A DNA stretch of 64,000 bases, taken from positions 5,659,501 to 5,723,500 of the forward strand of contig NC_060018.1 of NCBI RefSeq assembly GCF_021134715.1, read 5' to 3'. Below, one piece after another: positions 44,601-54,739 of the stretch. The stretch is from Daphnia pulex. Lineage: Eukaryota; Arthropoda; Branchiopoda; Diplostraca; Daphniidae. Below the pieces are notes generated by a model that worked only from the letters and a program-made list of their open reading frames with translations, did no database searches and was not told the origin of the DNA. The position numbers and the translations under genes were made by a program. Numbering within the stretch: the first letter of the stretch is position 1; each line of letters begins with the position of its first letter.

Positions 44601-47600
44601 ACGTTCGTGAGTTTTTTCTCTTTTTTTTTTGTTCTGCCTGCGTTTGTACCCAATGTGTCCTTTGCATGCTCCTGTTTCCCCTTTTGTGTACGGACCACCG
44701 TACGAAATAATGACGGGTGATATAACCCCTCCCCCCCTCGATAGTTTTACCTGATGGATCGCCATCGTTCTCCGTAACGAATGCTATAGAGCTTTTGCTG
44801 CTCTCTCTCTCTCCCTTTTGACTTCCCCTTTTGATGGCTCCTGATGATAAAAACAAAGAAAAGAGGCGCACGCCAGTCCGCATGATGATACCTTTTGTTT
44901 GACGTTGTTTGTTTCTTTTTCTTGTTATTCACCCTACTGTGAAGCATCCGCAAAGCATTGGAGAACCGTACTAACATGGAGGACGACCGTGTGGCCATAC
45001 TGGAAGCTCAAGTAGCACAAGCCAAACTGATTGCCGAGGAAGCCGACAAGAAATACGAAGAGGTATAATTATACACATGAAAATTATTCACGTCAAAAAA
45101 TGGATGTGTCATGGATGCTTAAACTCTTTGCTCAAGTGATTAATGACTTTTGCAATTTTTAGATACGCAGGGGAAAAACCCACCCATCATTATCATCGTT
45201 CACTCTGTTTAGTTTTTACATTTTTGGATGGGGACAGTGTGTGTCTTGTTTGTTGAGGATAGAATTAAGTTGATAATTTTCTCCCCCAAACTCGCAGTAT
45301 GCGCAAGGTGTTGGAGAACCGCAGCCTCTCCGATGAGGAGCGCATGGACGCGTTGGAAAATCAGTTGAAAGAAGCCCGCTTCCTGGCTGAAGAGGCTGAT
45401 AGGAAGTACGACGAGGCAAGTGAAACAAAAATCCTCCCCCAAAATTAGGCAAACAGATTTTTGAGAGAGATAATATTCCATTTGCGAGTAGAAAAAAAGT
45501 TCCTTTTATGTAGAAAATGAATTTTCGTGTCTTGATGTCCCGTTTTGGGCGACTTGAGAAAGAACGATGATGACCACTGGTTGTTGTTGTTGTTGATCAC
45601 GTAGAAACTAAAAAAGGAATGAGATGAGACTATGTGTAGGAAACAAAAAAAAAAAAAGAACCAAATTAAGAAACAATGGATTGATGGTGCTTGTGTGAAC
45701 CACAGGTGGCCCGTAAGCTGGCCATGGTTGAGGCGGATTTGGAGCGTGCTGAAGAGCGCGCCGAAACCGGTGAAACGTAAGACTTGTATCTCCTTTTAGC
45801 CCAGACTTTTATGTCTATCCCCTCCGCGTTTACACCGTCCAGCATCTAGAGCATGGTACTACATCCATCCATCCACCCACTGTTCCCACCAGATGGCATG
45901 CGTTCGCGTTATTAACCCAGATTTGTTTTTTCGCTCTTTAGTGAGCGGTCATTTGTTGTGTTTCACTAATTCAAAATCATTTGGATGTTTTACAGGAGCG
46001 ATTAAAAAAAATTCTCAGCCCTGTCGTCCTGTTATGTGCATCTGTGTCTTAAATATTAACCCACTAGAAGAATGATAATTTACCAATTTTGTCTTTTATC
46101 TCTCGCCCCTTTCCCATATTTGCCTGCCTTGTTGGACCTGCACGATGATGATGATGATGATGTAGGTTGCTCGCAAACTGGTCATGTTGGAAGCGGATTT
46201 GGAACGTGCCGAAGAGCGCGCGGAGCAAGGCGAATCGTAAGTGCATGCGCACGTTTGTTTATATCCTCTTGCCTTCCTTTTCCGACTTTGTTTGTGTGTG
46301 ACCAGGTCCACATTAAACAATCACCGGAAGATGACCATTTTTCGTTGTTTTGCACGTGATTCCTACCCGCCCCTTCATACATCCCCCCCCCCCCCCTACT
46401 CTTTCCCATCTCACCTTCCTTCGTACTGTATTCACTTTCCCAGACTTTGCTGACGTTATCCGGTTTCAATTTTTACAGGAAAATCGTGGAGCTTGAAGAA
46501 GAGTTGCGCGTCGTCGGTAACAACCTCAAGTCCCTGGAAGTGTCCGAAGAGAAGGTATCCCACTCGCTTTCGAGACTTGATTCATTAATTTTTATCAAAA
46601 AGTTTTTTCTACCTTTACCTTTCATCAAGTATTTTTACATTTAAACATTTAATTAGTCTTTAAGCTCCCGTAAAAATAATCATAGAAAACAGTAAGGTTA
46701 TTTTGTGTGTGTCAAATGACTCTTGTCGTGACGCGATTGGCTCATTGCCCTGAAATAGGCCAACCAACGCGAGGAAGCTTACAAGGAGCAGATCAAGACG
46801 CTCACGACCAGGATGAAGCAGGTAGACTAAAGAGAAAAAGAAAAGAGAGAAATATCATCACAACATCACATGGCACATAATTTTTGTTTTGTGCCTGGCC
46901 AGGGGCATGAGAGTTCGCGTTTGTTTGACGACACTTATTAGTATACGATATTTTACCCCTTATATTTATTATTATATAACACCCGTGTGTTTTGTCGTAC
47001 AAGATTTTGTTTTAAAATAATTTAGTTATCCTGTAGTTTATTTTTGCACGGATTGACTTGATTTCTCACCCGCTTGCGTTTGTGTTTGTTCGTCATGACT
47101 TAATTTTAGGCCACTGCCCGGGAAGAATCGTACGAACTTCAAATCAAGACACTCTCCTCACGGCTTAAAGAGGTATGCACTACACACAATCACCTTTCAC
47201 TATTTTTTCAGTGGGGAAAAAAAATTATTGCCTTTTCTAGTCGATGAAAAACGCCCTAAACTCAATCCCTGGGTTCTTATAAAAAACAAGTTTTTGTTAT
47301 CGATATGATCGAATTATCTATACATAAATTCAGTGGTTTAGCATATATTTGAGTGTCCTGGATTTATGGGGTCACAGCCAAAAAGGTTTGCCAGCTGTCT
47401 TTTCCAGCTTGCTATAGTCGTTTCTTCTCAGTTTTTGTGTGTTATTTATATTTCGTGTTGCATTGTTAAAAGAAGGCCTGTCTTATGCATGCCCTGGCAA
47501 AGCCCAACACACGTACACGCACAAGACACACACATACACATTTATTCTATTTTTGTTGAGTGAAAACGACTTACCATGATTATTTTCGTCACAGGCTGAA

Positions 47601-50243
47601 GCCCGCGCCGAATTCGCCGAACGTTCAGTGCAGAAATTGCAGAAGGAAGTCGACCGACTGGAGGGTATAATCATTTTCCGTTTTTATCTACCGTTAAAAG
47701 TTTTTTTTTTTCCTTTTTTATTTCTTTCGTTTTTATTTATTTTTAATTCACCAAATTTTTTTAAAGCTTTGATTTCGTGCCGTCGAACATTTTTTTTTCT
47801 TTATCTCTTGACTTAAAAAAAGAACAAAACCAAAAAGTAAAACAAAAACGATTTCTTATCAAATTTTCCATATAAAGCATGTTTCCGCGTCTACTCCAGC
47901 ATGAATTGCGATTTCAGTTTGAATTTTTAAATTTCCTTTTATAGTTTTTTTTATTTATTTTTTTTACATAAGTGATAATTTGCCTTAAGTGGCGCATGTT
48001 TTTCTGCACGCCATCTAAAACTAATGAATGTTTTTGTTGTGTGTCCATCCACCTCCTCCCATCATGAATGAACGATCGTTTGTGCGCATGGGTTTTCGGA
48101 TGAGCAGACGACATGCTCGCCCAAAAGGAGAAGAACAAACTTCTGCAAGAAGAGATGGAGTCCACACTCCAAGACATCCAGAATATGTAATACCTTTCCT
48201 GCATGCGCGCCTGTCAATGTTTCACATCTAGCCAACAGGTTATAATCTCTCTTTTTTTTTTTAAACAAAAAAGTATTGTTTTGTTTTCCCTTTCTTCTTT
48301 TGATTTTTCCTTTATTCCATTTGGATCAATCACTAAGCGACGATGAAGCATTCCCAAAATATAAAAATGTATTCATTTTTTTTCTTTTCACCACTGCATC
48401 ACTTTTCCTTTTGTCGCCACACCACAAAAAGAACCCGGTCTCGCGTCCAATTTTTCTTAGTTTAGTTGAGGCACCGTTTTTATTTTAGATGTTTCAAGAA
48501 GTAACTAACATTTGAATCTCTCTCTCTCTTTGTGCCACTTTACTAACACGCTGCTTTTGACGAACGGATTCGTAATGGATCAGACGCGTTGATCACATCG
48601 AAGGATGAGTACAACACACTCTACCGTGAAATCGACTGCACCTTTTCAAACATTAAGAAATATTAATTGGTTTTGTGTATTATTGCAATAACGTCCAATG
48701 CGGTTAAATTCCTTTTTATATTTTACAAGATTTTTTTTTTTTTTGCTTTTCAAAGAAAATTAAATTTTAGGTTAAAGCTTAAAGTTGGCTTATTTCCAAT
48801 TGAATAAGATTCACTGGATTTACATAGTTATACTAATTACGGTTTTTTGTTTTCATTTCCTCCAACCATTCCCTTTATTGTTTTTTTTTTGTCCCACCAT
48901 CACAATTTTCCCTGTCTGTTACTCGATGATCCATTTGGGGCAACCGAAATCAAATCAAAATCAAAATTTACCATCGCCTCTCCATCGTCATGGAAAAAAA
49001 AATACCCAAAAAAAACAAACAAACAAAAACTTGACCTCTTTGAAACATCAACATGTCTGTATCAACAACAGACGAGTTGGTGCACGAGAAGGAGAAGTAC
49101 AAGTCAATCACAGACGATTTGGACCAGACTTTCTCAGAACTCTCGGCGTACTAGAGATATCAACAACGCTACTGCTCCCTCTACCACTACTACTATTCAC
49201 TTTAGGTTGGATTTCTCTCGGGAACATTATCACTTTCTTTGCTCTCTTTTCATTTTTTGCGTTGATTTCTTTGTTCCTTTTGGACTGATGGATTGAGACC
49301 TGGATCGAAAATATTAGTGTCCGCCCTTTTGCTCCTTTTTTTCACGTCGTTTTTTTTTTTCTTCTTAGAGGAACGAACCACCTATACTCATTAGATGAAC
49401 GTTTATTTTTCATCGGAATGCTTTTCATTCTTTTCATTATTCCTCCAGCAGTTTTCATTCATTTTCTTGAAGCTAAAAAACCGGTCGCATGCGTGACATT
49501 TTCACTGTCGATGACGATGAAAACTGCTGGGGTATAGTTTGTCTGCCTATCCCTTTTATTAGCGGGTCTATTTACTCCCGAGTAGTTTTTATTTATTTCA
49601 AAATTCTTTTTTAAAGTAGAGTTATCTCTCCTTCGTACGGCTTTGTGCCGGCTGTATAGGACAGAAGTCTCTTTTTAATTCAATGTTTCTACCTTTTCTT
49701 CCGAGCACGATGCCATCCATTGACTTGTAGGACTCCAGTATTAGATCAAACCCCTGAAATTGACGGCAACAGCAACAAAAAAAGAATTTTTTCGCCATCT
49801 TCGATATCATAATTACTACACACCCGTTCCACGGCTTGTCTTTCGAATGGAATCCCCTATCTCTTATTCATTCATTCATTGACCCTTGCTCTGACATCGT
49901 GTTGACAAATCCCCAATCATCTGCTACCCTCTCTCTCTCTCTGCATATACATCATGAAGTATAGCATGTTACTCAAATTAAAAAACATGTTTCTTTCACT
50001 TAGCGGCTACGTTCGCGTAGTCGATTAGATGAGTCTTGAAACCTTCCGAATTTTTTAGAACGAAAGAGAAAAAGACCCCAAATTGGCATGGTCTTGCTGT
50101 AACGGTTGAATGTAGCCAGACTAATGGGTCCGTGTTTTCTTTGTGTTCTTTTCCATGCAGACGAACTGGTCCACGAGAAGGAGAAATACAAATCGATTGC
50201 CGACGAAATGGACACCACTTTCGTAGAATTGGCTGGCTATTAA
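38608..50243 (+). CDS. Tm1: Tropomyosin, multi-isoform gene (standard 284-aa form)
   Basis: Dimeric coiled coil that runs along actin filaments and controls myosin access. The standard form uses exons 38608-38721 (114 bp), 38836-38961 (126), 44159-44292 (134), one 118-bp exon of a pair, one 71-bp exon of a pair, 46479-46554 (76), one 63-bp exon of a pair, 47595-47664 (70) and one of four 83-bp last exons. The sum is 855 bp, exactly 284 residues plus stop, the canonical length. Landmarks are [60 protein letters not shown] and [16 protein letters not shown]. Exon sizes and phases match those known for bilaterian tropomyosins. Intron 1 is very short (114 bp), whereas the intron after 38961 is 5.2 kb and houses two alternative first coding exons. 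Symbol by analogy to Drosophila. Confidence 0.97.
39670..39679. promoter_or_regulatory. CArG box 3 (CCTTATATGG)
   Basis: Perfect SRF consensus about 0.95 kb upstream of the start codon in the atypical first exon (40626). Sequence match only. Confidence 0.42.
40626..41318 (+). CDS. Alternative long N-terminal exon, Tm1-I/C-like head
   Basis: A 231-codon exon inside the tropomyosin gene. It ends at an in-phase donor (AAACGG|GTTAGT), so it can splice directly to the phase-0 exon at 44159 and would give a protein of about 435 residues. The first 170 residues are low complexity: an Asn run ([12 protein letters not shown]), an acidic Ser/Asp patch ([12 protein letters not shown]) and a Gln run (41082-41108). 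The last 60 or so are compact and look conserved ([58 protein letters not shown]) and lead into coiled coil. Position, size and design resemble the Drosophila Tm1-I/C atypical tropomyosin, which links kinesin-1 to oskar mRNA; that orthology is my inference. A separate gene is less likely, because the frame is cut by a good donor and has no other 3' end. Confidence 0.72.
42621..42630. promoter_or_regulatory. CArG box 4 (CCAAATTTGG)
   Basis: Perfect, fully palindromic SRF consensus 0.54 kb upstream of the start codon of the short-isoform first exon at 43161, a plausible promoter-proximal position. Confidence 0.45.
43161..43298 (+). CDS. Alternative first coding exon of the short tropomyosin
   Basis: A 46-codon exon beginning [20 protein letters not shown] and ending IRRREE at an in-phase donor (GAA|GTGAGT). 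It replaces the two exons of the 284-residue form (80 residues), and joined to 44159 onwards it yields a protein of 250 residues. Such short N-termini are typical of non-muscle tropomyosins of arthropods and vertebrates. It has its own upstream region with a CArG box at 42621, so a separate internal promoter is likely. Confidence 0.88.
43750..43759. promoter_or_regulatory. CArG box 5 (CCTTATATGG)
   Basis: Perfect SRF consensus in the intron after the short first exon, identical to the site at 39670. Confidence 0.38.
44945..45415 (+). CDS. Mutually exclusive tropomyosin exon pair 1 (118 bp each)
   Basis: Exons 44945-45062 ([20 protein letters not shown]...) and 45298-45415 ([20 protein letters not shown]...) are homologous, equal in length and have the same phases. 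118 is not a multiple of 3, so including both would break the frame; they must be alternatives. The second exon is followed by a GC donor (GAG|GCAAGT), not GT. The encoded segment corresponds to the vertebrate and fly exon 4-5 zone, where isoforms differ in actin affinity. Confidence 0.93.
45706..46236 (+). CDS. Mutually exclusive tropomyosin exon pair 2 (71 bp each)
   Basis: Exons 45706-45776 and 46166-46236 encode nearly the same peptide: [20 protein letters not shown] and [20 protein letters not shown], followed by TGE or QGE. Equal size and phase, and 71 is not a multiple of 3, so only one can be used. The second has an unusual acceptor: (GAT)n directly before GTAG, with no adjacent pyrimidine tract. 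The small divergence suggests a young duplication or strong constraint. Confidence 0.9.
46759..47172 (+). CDS. Alternative tropomyosin exon pair 3 (63 bp each)
   Basis: Exons 46759-46821 ([20 protein letters not shown]...) and 47110-47172 ([20 protein letters not shown]...) are homologous. This corresponds to the classic alternative exon 6a/6b zone of other tropomyosin genes. Because 63 is a multiple of 3, the frame does not forbid including both or neither; exclusivity must come from splicing control. Confidence 0.92.
48108..50243 (+). CDS. Four alternative C-terminal tropomyosin exons
   Basis: Four last exons, each 83 bp with the same entry phase and its own stop: 48108-48190 ([20 protein letters not shown], ending QDIQNM), 48584-48666 ([20 protein letters not shown], ending SNIKKY), 49072-49154 ([20 protein letters not shown], ending SELSAY) and 50161-50243 ([20 protein letters not shown], ending VELAGY). 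The third resembles the muscle end of arthropod tropomyosins. The ends set the head-to-tail overlap and troponin contact. Separate polyadenylation sites are expected. Confidence 0.93.
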
Positions 50244-52610
50244 AGAACACCAACCATGCAAAAGAAAAAGAAAAACACCAGAGATTCTTTATAAATTATA
50301 TACCCGCACACCTTCCCTCTGATGTCCTCTTCTCTTATACACAACAACAACAACAACTGAAAAACACTACAAGAACATTGAGCAGCCACACACATGTACA
50401 CCATTTACACACACCTACACAATCAAGACACGAGACACACTTTTGTTCTAATCGATTGGCCCAATGTATTTTTTCCGATTCTCTACTCCTTCCCCGCCAC
50501 ATCTCTTCTCCACTTCCTCTTCTTTATAACCTCTATTGGTTTTAATCTTTTTTGCGTAAAAAAAAACACGCCATTTTTTCCTTTTTCTCTGTCATCTTTG
50601 GCTTTTTTTTCACATGTTGGCTCTATTAGAGTTGATATCCTTCTCTCCGTTCTCTCTTTGGCCTTCTTTTTTTTCTTTGTTGTCGAACTGGAAATACCAA
50701 CACTAATTGGATTGTTGAAACTCTTCTCTCTTGAAATTTATTATTTGTTCGGTTGCGGGAAATTTTTTTTCACACACTTCTTTTTTTTTTTACACAAACA
50801 TTTATAAATATATCTACGCGAGAAACAACAAAAAAGAGACACAAATGCCCGACGACAGCAGCATCCAGAGCGCGCAGCAGAGAGGATGTCCAGGAGAGAG
50901 AATCTTTTTTTGTCTTAATTTATTTCTTCCAACAACTTTTTTTTTTTTTTTTCATTTGACGCGCTTGTGAAAGTTGAGAGCAGAAACCAATTATTTCCCT
51001 GTCGTGGAACACCAATTGTGTTTGTGCCTAATTTTCTATCCAATTCTTTTTTTGAAATCCATTTTGGGCACCTGCGCCAGCCACCACCTTATTTTTCCCC
51101 CCCGTATGCTCCCGATTTTTCTTCTCCAAAGCTTTCTTTATGTGTCTGTATTGGCTTCCAAGCAAACAGCAGCAGTCGTGTCTCATGATTTCCCTTTTTC
51201 TCTTTATAGCTTCTTCTCTCGAATCGTGAAACCGAGCTGAAAGCAAGTAACCAACTCTATTGGCTTCTTTTGTGTATTTTCTGTTTGCGAATTTTTGCAG
51301 AGCGGTAGGCCTTTATCTTCACTATATATGAGACATGATATGATGTGTTATTTGGTGCTGAAATGACCATGATATATAGTGTGGATGAGGAGATGCAAAC
51401 GTTTATTTCATCCTGTAGAATCGGCGGTTCGGAAATGTCATTTTCGAATAGGTATCAAATAATAATAATGGAAAAAATAATAAGCTGCACTTCTGCCATA
51501 ATTGCCACGCACGCAACGAGTCGTCAGGGGTAGCACCTACTTCTTTCGAAAAAAAAAAAAACACTAATCCCGGCGCTTTCTTCATTATTTTCATGTTTTT
51601 TATGTTTGTTTTTCTGTCCCATATTCTCATATGTCGACTATGTGAAAAAGAGAAACAGACTTGGCCACTTTGAGGGTTTCCAGGTTGATATTTGCCGTGG
51701 AATAAACACTAACAAGATCCTCCTCCTCCTATACTCCTTCCGTTTCTTATTTACTGAATAGCAAATCCCGTTGCCTTGGTTTCTGAATGTACATTTTGCA
51801 TCGACCTCCCCCTTGCCCCCCTATTGTCGGTTGCTAAATACAGATTTGAGTTTAGCGTCTCTCACAGCACAGCAGAGAGTTACATTGTTGAATTTTCATA
51901 CCCTTTCAACCCACTCTGGAATTTGTGCACCTTATCATATGCATTTAAGGTTGACACAAATAGCTGGTAGCACTTTTCTCATTGTGTTCTAGTCAACTTT
52001 TGTTATAGCCAGAAGAGATACCTACCTATAAGAGAGAAAGGGGTCGTGAAGGATTTAAAATCTGATTTGAGCCATGAACGGCTTCACTGTAGGGCGTCCC
52101 TTGTTACAGATATCCAGACACCCGATATCGTTTATCAGGCGAGTTGTGTAATGACTTAAGGGTTATCACATCATAATTTGGCCTTCTATCGCTAGCAGTA
52201 GACGATGAAAAGAATAATGCAAAATATTACTGGATGAGTAGAGGATTGGCGTCAGAAGGTGTGAACAGGAAGCAAACAGTAAAGTATTCTTACGATAGAG
52301 ATGGATACAGATTTGATTAGAAATTTTTCTAAATGAAAAGTGTAAAGCTCAGTTTTCAGTTATCACCTCTAGCAAGCAGAAGAAGAAGTCAACAATTAAC
52401 GAGAATTTTATTCGTTCTATTCGACGAAGGTAAAGTACAGCTTAGCTTCCCATGGACTACTGTAACTAAAGGACGGGACTCCTTTCCTATGTCGGCCATG
52501 TAACATTTTTTCCGGAAGAATCGGAATCGAAATTTAAAAATATGTATTGTTTTACCTAATGTCCCTATACCTAAAATGTACGGTACGGTTATATATGGCA
52601 CGCCGAAAGG
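50244..52610. other. Intergenic region after tropomyosin
   Basis: The first part is likely the 3' UTR of the longest tropomyosin transcripts (CAA repeats near 50342-50357, long T-rich tracts to about 50955). The remainder has no supportable gene. It is mostly AT-rich unique sequence leading into the repeat-rich block. Confidence 0.55.
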
Positions 52611-52617
52611 GTAAAGA

Positions 52618-52670
52618 AAAAAAAAAAAAAAGTTTCGCCACAACGCCATCTAGCGGTCAAATATAGAACT
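52618..52670 (-). repeat. About 50-bp element, inverted copy of 62125-62174
   Basis: An A-run followed by AGTTTCGCCACAACGCCATC and TAGCGGTCAAATATAGAACT. The reverse complement recurs at 62125-62174 with two or so mismatches. A terminal poly-A next to a conserved tail suggests a short retro-element end or a dispersed repeat. It contains a CTCF-like site at 52643-52656. Confidence 0.75.
52643..52656 (-). promoter_or_regulatory. CTCF-like motif (CCGCTAGATGGCGT)
   Basis: Matches the conserved core CCASYAGRKGGCRC at 12 of 14 positions on the minus strand. Candidate insulator site, from sequence only. Confidence 0.35.
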
Positions 52671-52750
52671 ACATACAAAAATTCCCGAGGGCTCTTTCGC
52701 TGTTTTCTTTTGCCGTTTTATAGGACATTTAAAATATTTAAAATTCAATA

Positions 52751-52980
52751 GAGTTCTACTGTCGAACATGAAAATAATTAAAGAATTTATCGGAGTTCTA
52801 TTGTCGCGTAGTGGAGTTCTACTGTCGGACACTGGAGTTCTATTGTCGGATATTTTTAATAATATTTAAAAAATGAGTTCTTATCATCTTATTTCTTTGG
52901 AGTTCTACTGTCGCATACAAAGAAATTTTTTTAAATTTAAAATATTGGGGTTCTATTGTCGGTGGAGTTCTACGGTCGCC
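52751..52980 (+). repeat. Interspersed array of a 16-nt repeat (GGAGTTCTAYTGTCGG)
   Basis: Seven good copies start near 52750, 52792, 52813, 52834, 52899, 52947 and 52964, with a decayed one near 52874. Spacing is irregular and the spacers are AT-rich, so this is not a simple tandem satellite. The copies vary mainly at C/T in the middle and after the final TCG. All are in the same orientation. Function unknown; binding sites for a protein or subterminal repeats of a transposon are possible. Confidence 0.85.
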
Positions 52981-53003
52981 ATAACGGCGGATTGTGCCCC
53001 CAT

Positions 53004-53017
53004 CCGCCAGGTGGCGC
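53004..53017 (+). promoter_or_regulatory. CTCF-like motif (CCGCCAGGTGGCGC)
   Basis: Fits the conserved core CCASYAGRKGGCRC at 13 of 14 positions. Located right after the 16-nt repeat array and before a possible spliced RNA. Binding is inferred. Confidence 0.42.
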
Positions 53018-53191
53018 GAGTGTCTTCGTGAGGAAGAAATACTTGCCATTTTTTTTCCAGACGCTGACTTGAAAGGGTCTTCCAAGTTGATTGGTGTCGA
53101 TCTACATTTTTAGCCATTAAATGTAATTGGTAATGCTAGTTTGGATTTCTTAAATTTAATTAATCTTTGACGTCTCTGTCTGAATTTACAG

Positions 53192-54325
53192 GCAATCTGG
53201 CATATAATTTCACTTGGCCAAAATGTGATGACGTGGGTCGAAACTGCTGTCCATTTTGTCGAAATGTCGGCCATTGTTAGCTCGTCAATGTGACAACTAC
53301 AAATTCCTTTGTAAGATTTATCAAGGTAATTCTGAGAGATTGTATAGTTTTAACTTCATACTTCTGTCGTTTTGTTATGTCACATGAGATTCTGTTCCTT
53401 GTTAGTAACTTGTTTTTGTTTTTCAATAGCCAGGTGAAGTCTGCGCTTCTTTGTTGCAGTCTAATGTGCGCATGGATTCCTTGCAGTCATCCAGTGAAAG
53501 GTGTGATTAAATTGAGCTGTTGCATGCAGTCTTTGGTACTGATGTTGTCCTGGAGTGTGGGAGAGTCCCATGCTTCAAGTCTTCTGGGATCAGCCATATC
53601 TGAGTTGACGCTGGATCATGCTGCATTATGTGGTTGCCGAAATGTTGGACATCTAGTAGAACTGCAAGAAGACTCCTTGAAATGGTAATTTGATAAAAAT
53701 TATAAGTTCTAACTTGGGAAGTATCATGCTTGGACTACTATAATTGCTTACATTGTTTAATTTTAACATTTGGGGATTTCATCATGTCAACAGCCTTTTC
53801 CTTTGATCATATGTAAATTGAGTTATGGATTGTTTAAGGGGAATTGGTTAACAAGATAGGCAGATACTGTAGAAGAATATTTTTGTTTCGCTGCAGAGCA
53901 CTACAAATTTCAAATGAATTAAATGAGTAATCTAGTTTCATGTAAATTTTTGTTTAAACTATAGTTATCAGATAGTTTTGCCATAGAATATTTGGGTGAA
54001 CTCCATTTGAAGTGATTTTTTTTTTATTTTATACACAATTTCCATTGATCAAACATTAATTTCATTTTGGTCATAGGTTTATGTTTACGTAGCAGTGATG
54101 TTGCTGTCCAATATGCATGTTGTTGCAGCCTATACTGGTGAAAGTTTTTTTGCATCGAGTTATGCTGTTGCTGTTCCTTGGTGCCGGACTGCTGGTGTTG
54201 TGCACAAAAGTTACATCCAGTTTTAATTGATATTTGCGTCTATGAAGTTAACCGTTTATATGTTGAGAATGAAAAAATAGTAATACGGGGAATTTTTACG
54301 TTGAACAAATAATAAACATGTCTTC
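53192..54325 (+). ncRNA. Possible spliced long non-coding RNA
   Basis: Three exon-like blocks are framed by good splice signals: acceptor TTTACAG before 53192 and donor ATCAAG|GTAATT near 53325; acceptor TTTCAATAG near 53430 and donor ATG|GTAATT near 53686; acceptor GTCATAG near 54076, followed by an AATAAA signal near 54310. A further acceptor (TTTTCCAG near 53060) could start an earlier exon. No long frame survives joining, so a non-coding RNA is the simplest reading. Low certainty without transcript data. Confidence 0.3.
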
Positions 54326-54473
54326 GCGATTGGGAAACCAGCGAAGAGGAGATTGGGGGGAGGGGGGCAATTGATTTTCATTAGCTAGAAGAAGTCGTGG
54401 TTTGTTTTAATAAGGTTGACATAAAATCCTTTGTCTATCACATCCATATACCTACCTATATAACCACATCTAT

Positions 54474-54600
54474 TCCTCAAACCCCATAACTTCCACCAAC
54501 ATCCATTCCTTAAGCCCCATAACTTCCACCAACATCCATTCCTTAAACCCCATAACTTCCACCAACACCCATTTCTTAAACCCCTATTTCCCAACCTATG
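54474..54600. repeat. 33-bp tandem repeat, 3-4 copies
   Basis: The unit contains CCATAACTTCCACCAACATC followed by CATTCCTTAAG/ACC. Copies are nearly identical, with the last one diverged. On the minus strand it reads as an 11-residue periodic frame (GLRNGCWWKLW), which is a by-product of the period, not evidence of a gene. Confidence 0.85.
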
Positions 54601-54739
54601 TCAAATATTTATCATATGTAAATATTATTGCTGAATAAATAAACCAACTATATAATACATAAACCTCATTTTTATTCTGGAACACTTGCAAAATAAATAA
54701 TTCATTAAACAGAGCGTCCGGTTCGAGCCAATATTTTTT

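Noticed and set aside
53290-53688. 132-codon open frame on the plus strand
   Set aside because: It runs across a good donor and acceptor, has no family resemblance and an odd Cys/Leu/Ser composition; treated as part of a possible non-coding RNA.
54385-54594. Periodic GLRNGCWWKLW frame on the minus strand
   Set aside because: Produced by a 33-bp tandem repeat; no gene context.
54715-54732. tRNA B-box-like GGTTCGAGCC
   Set aside because: No matching A box or cloverleaf upstream; chance or a very decayed SINE.
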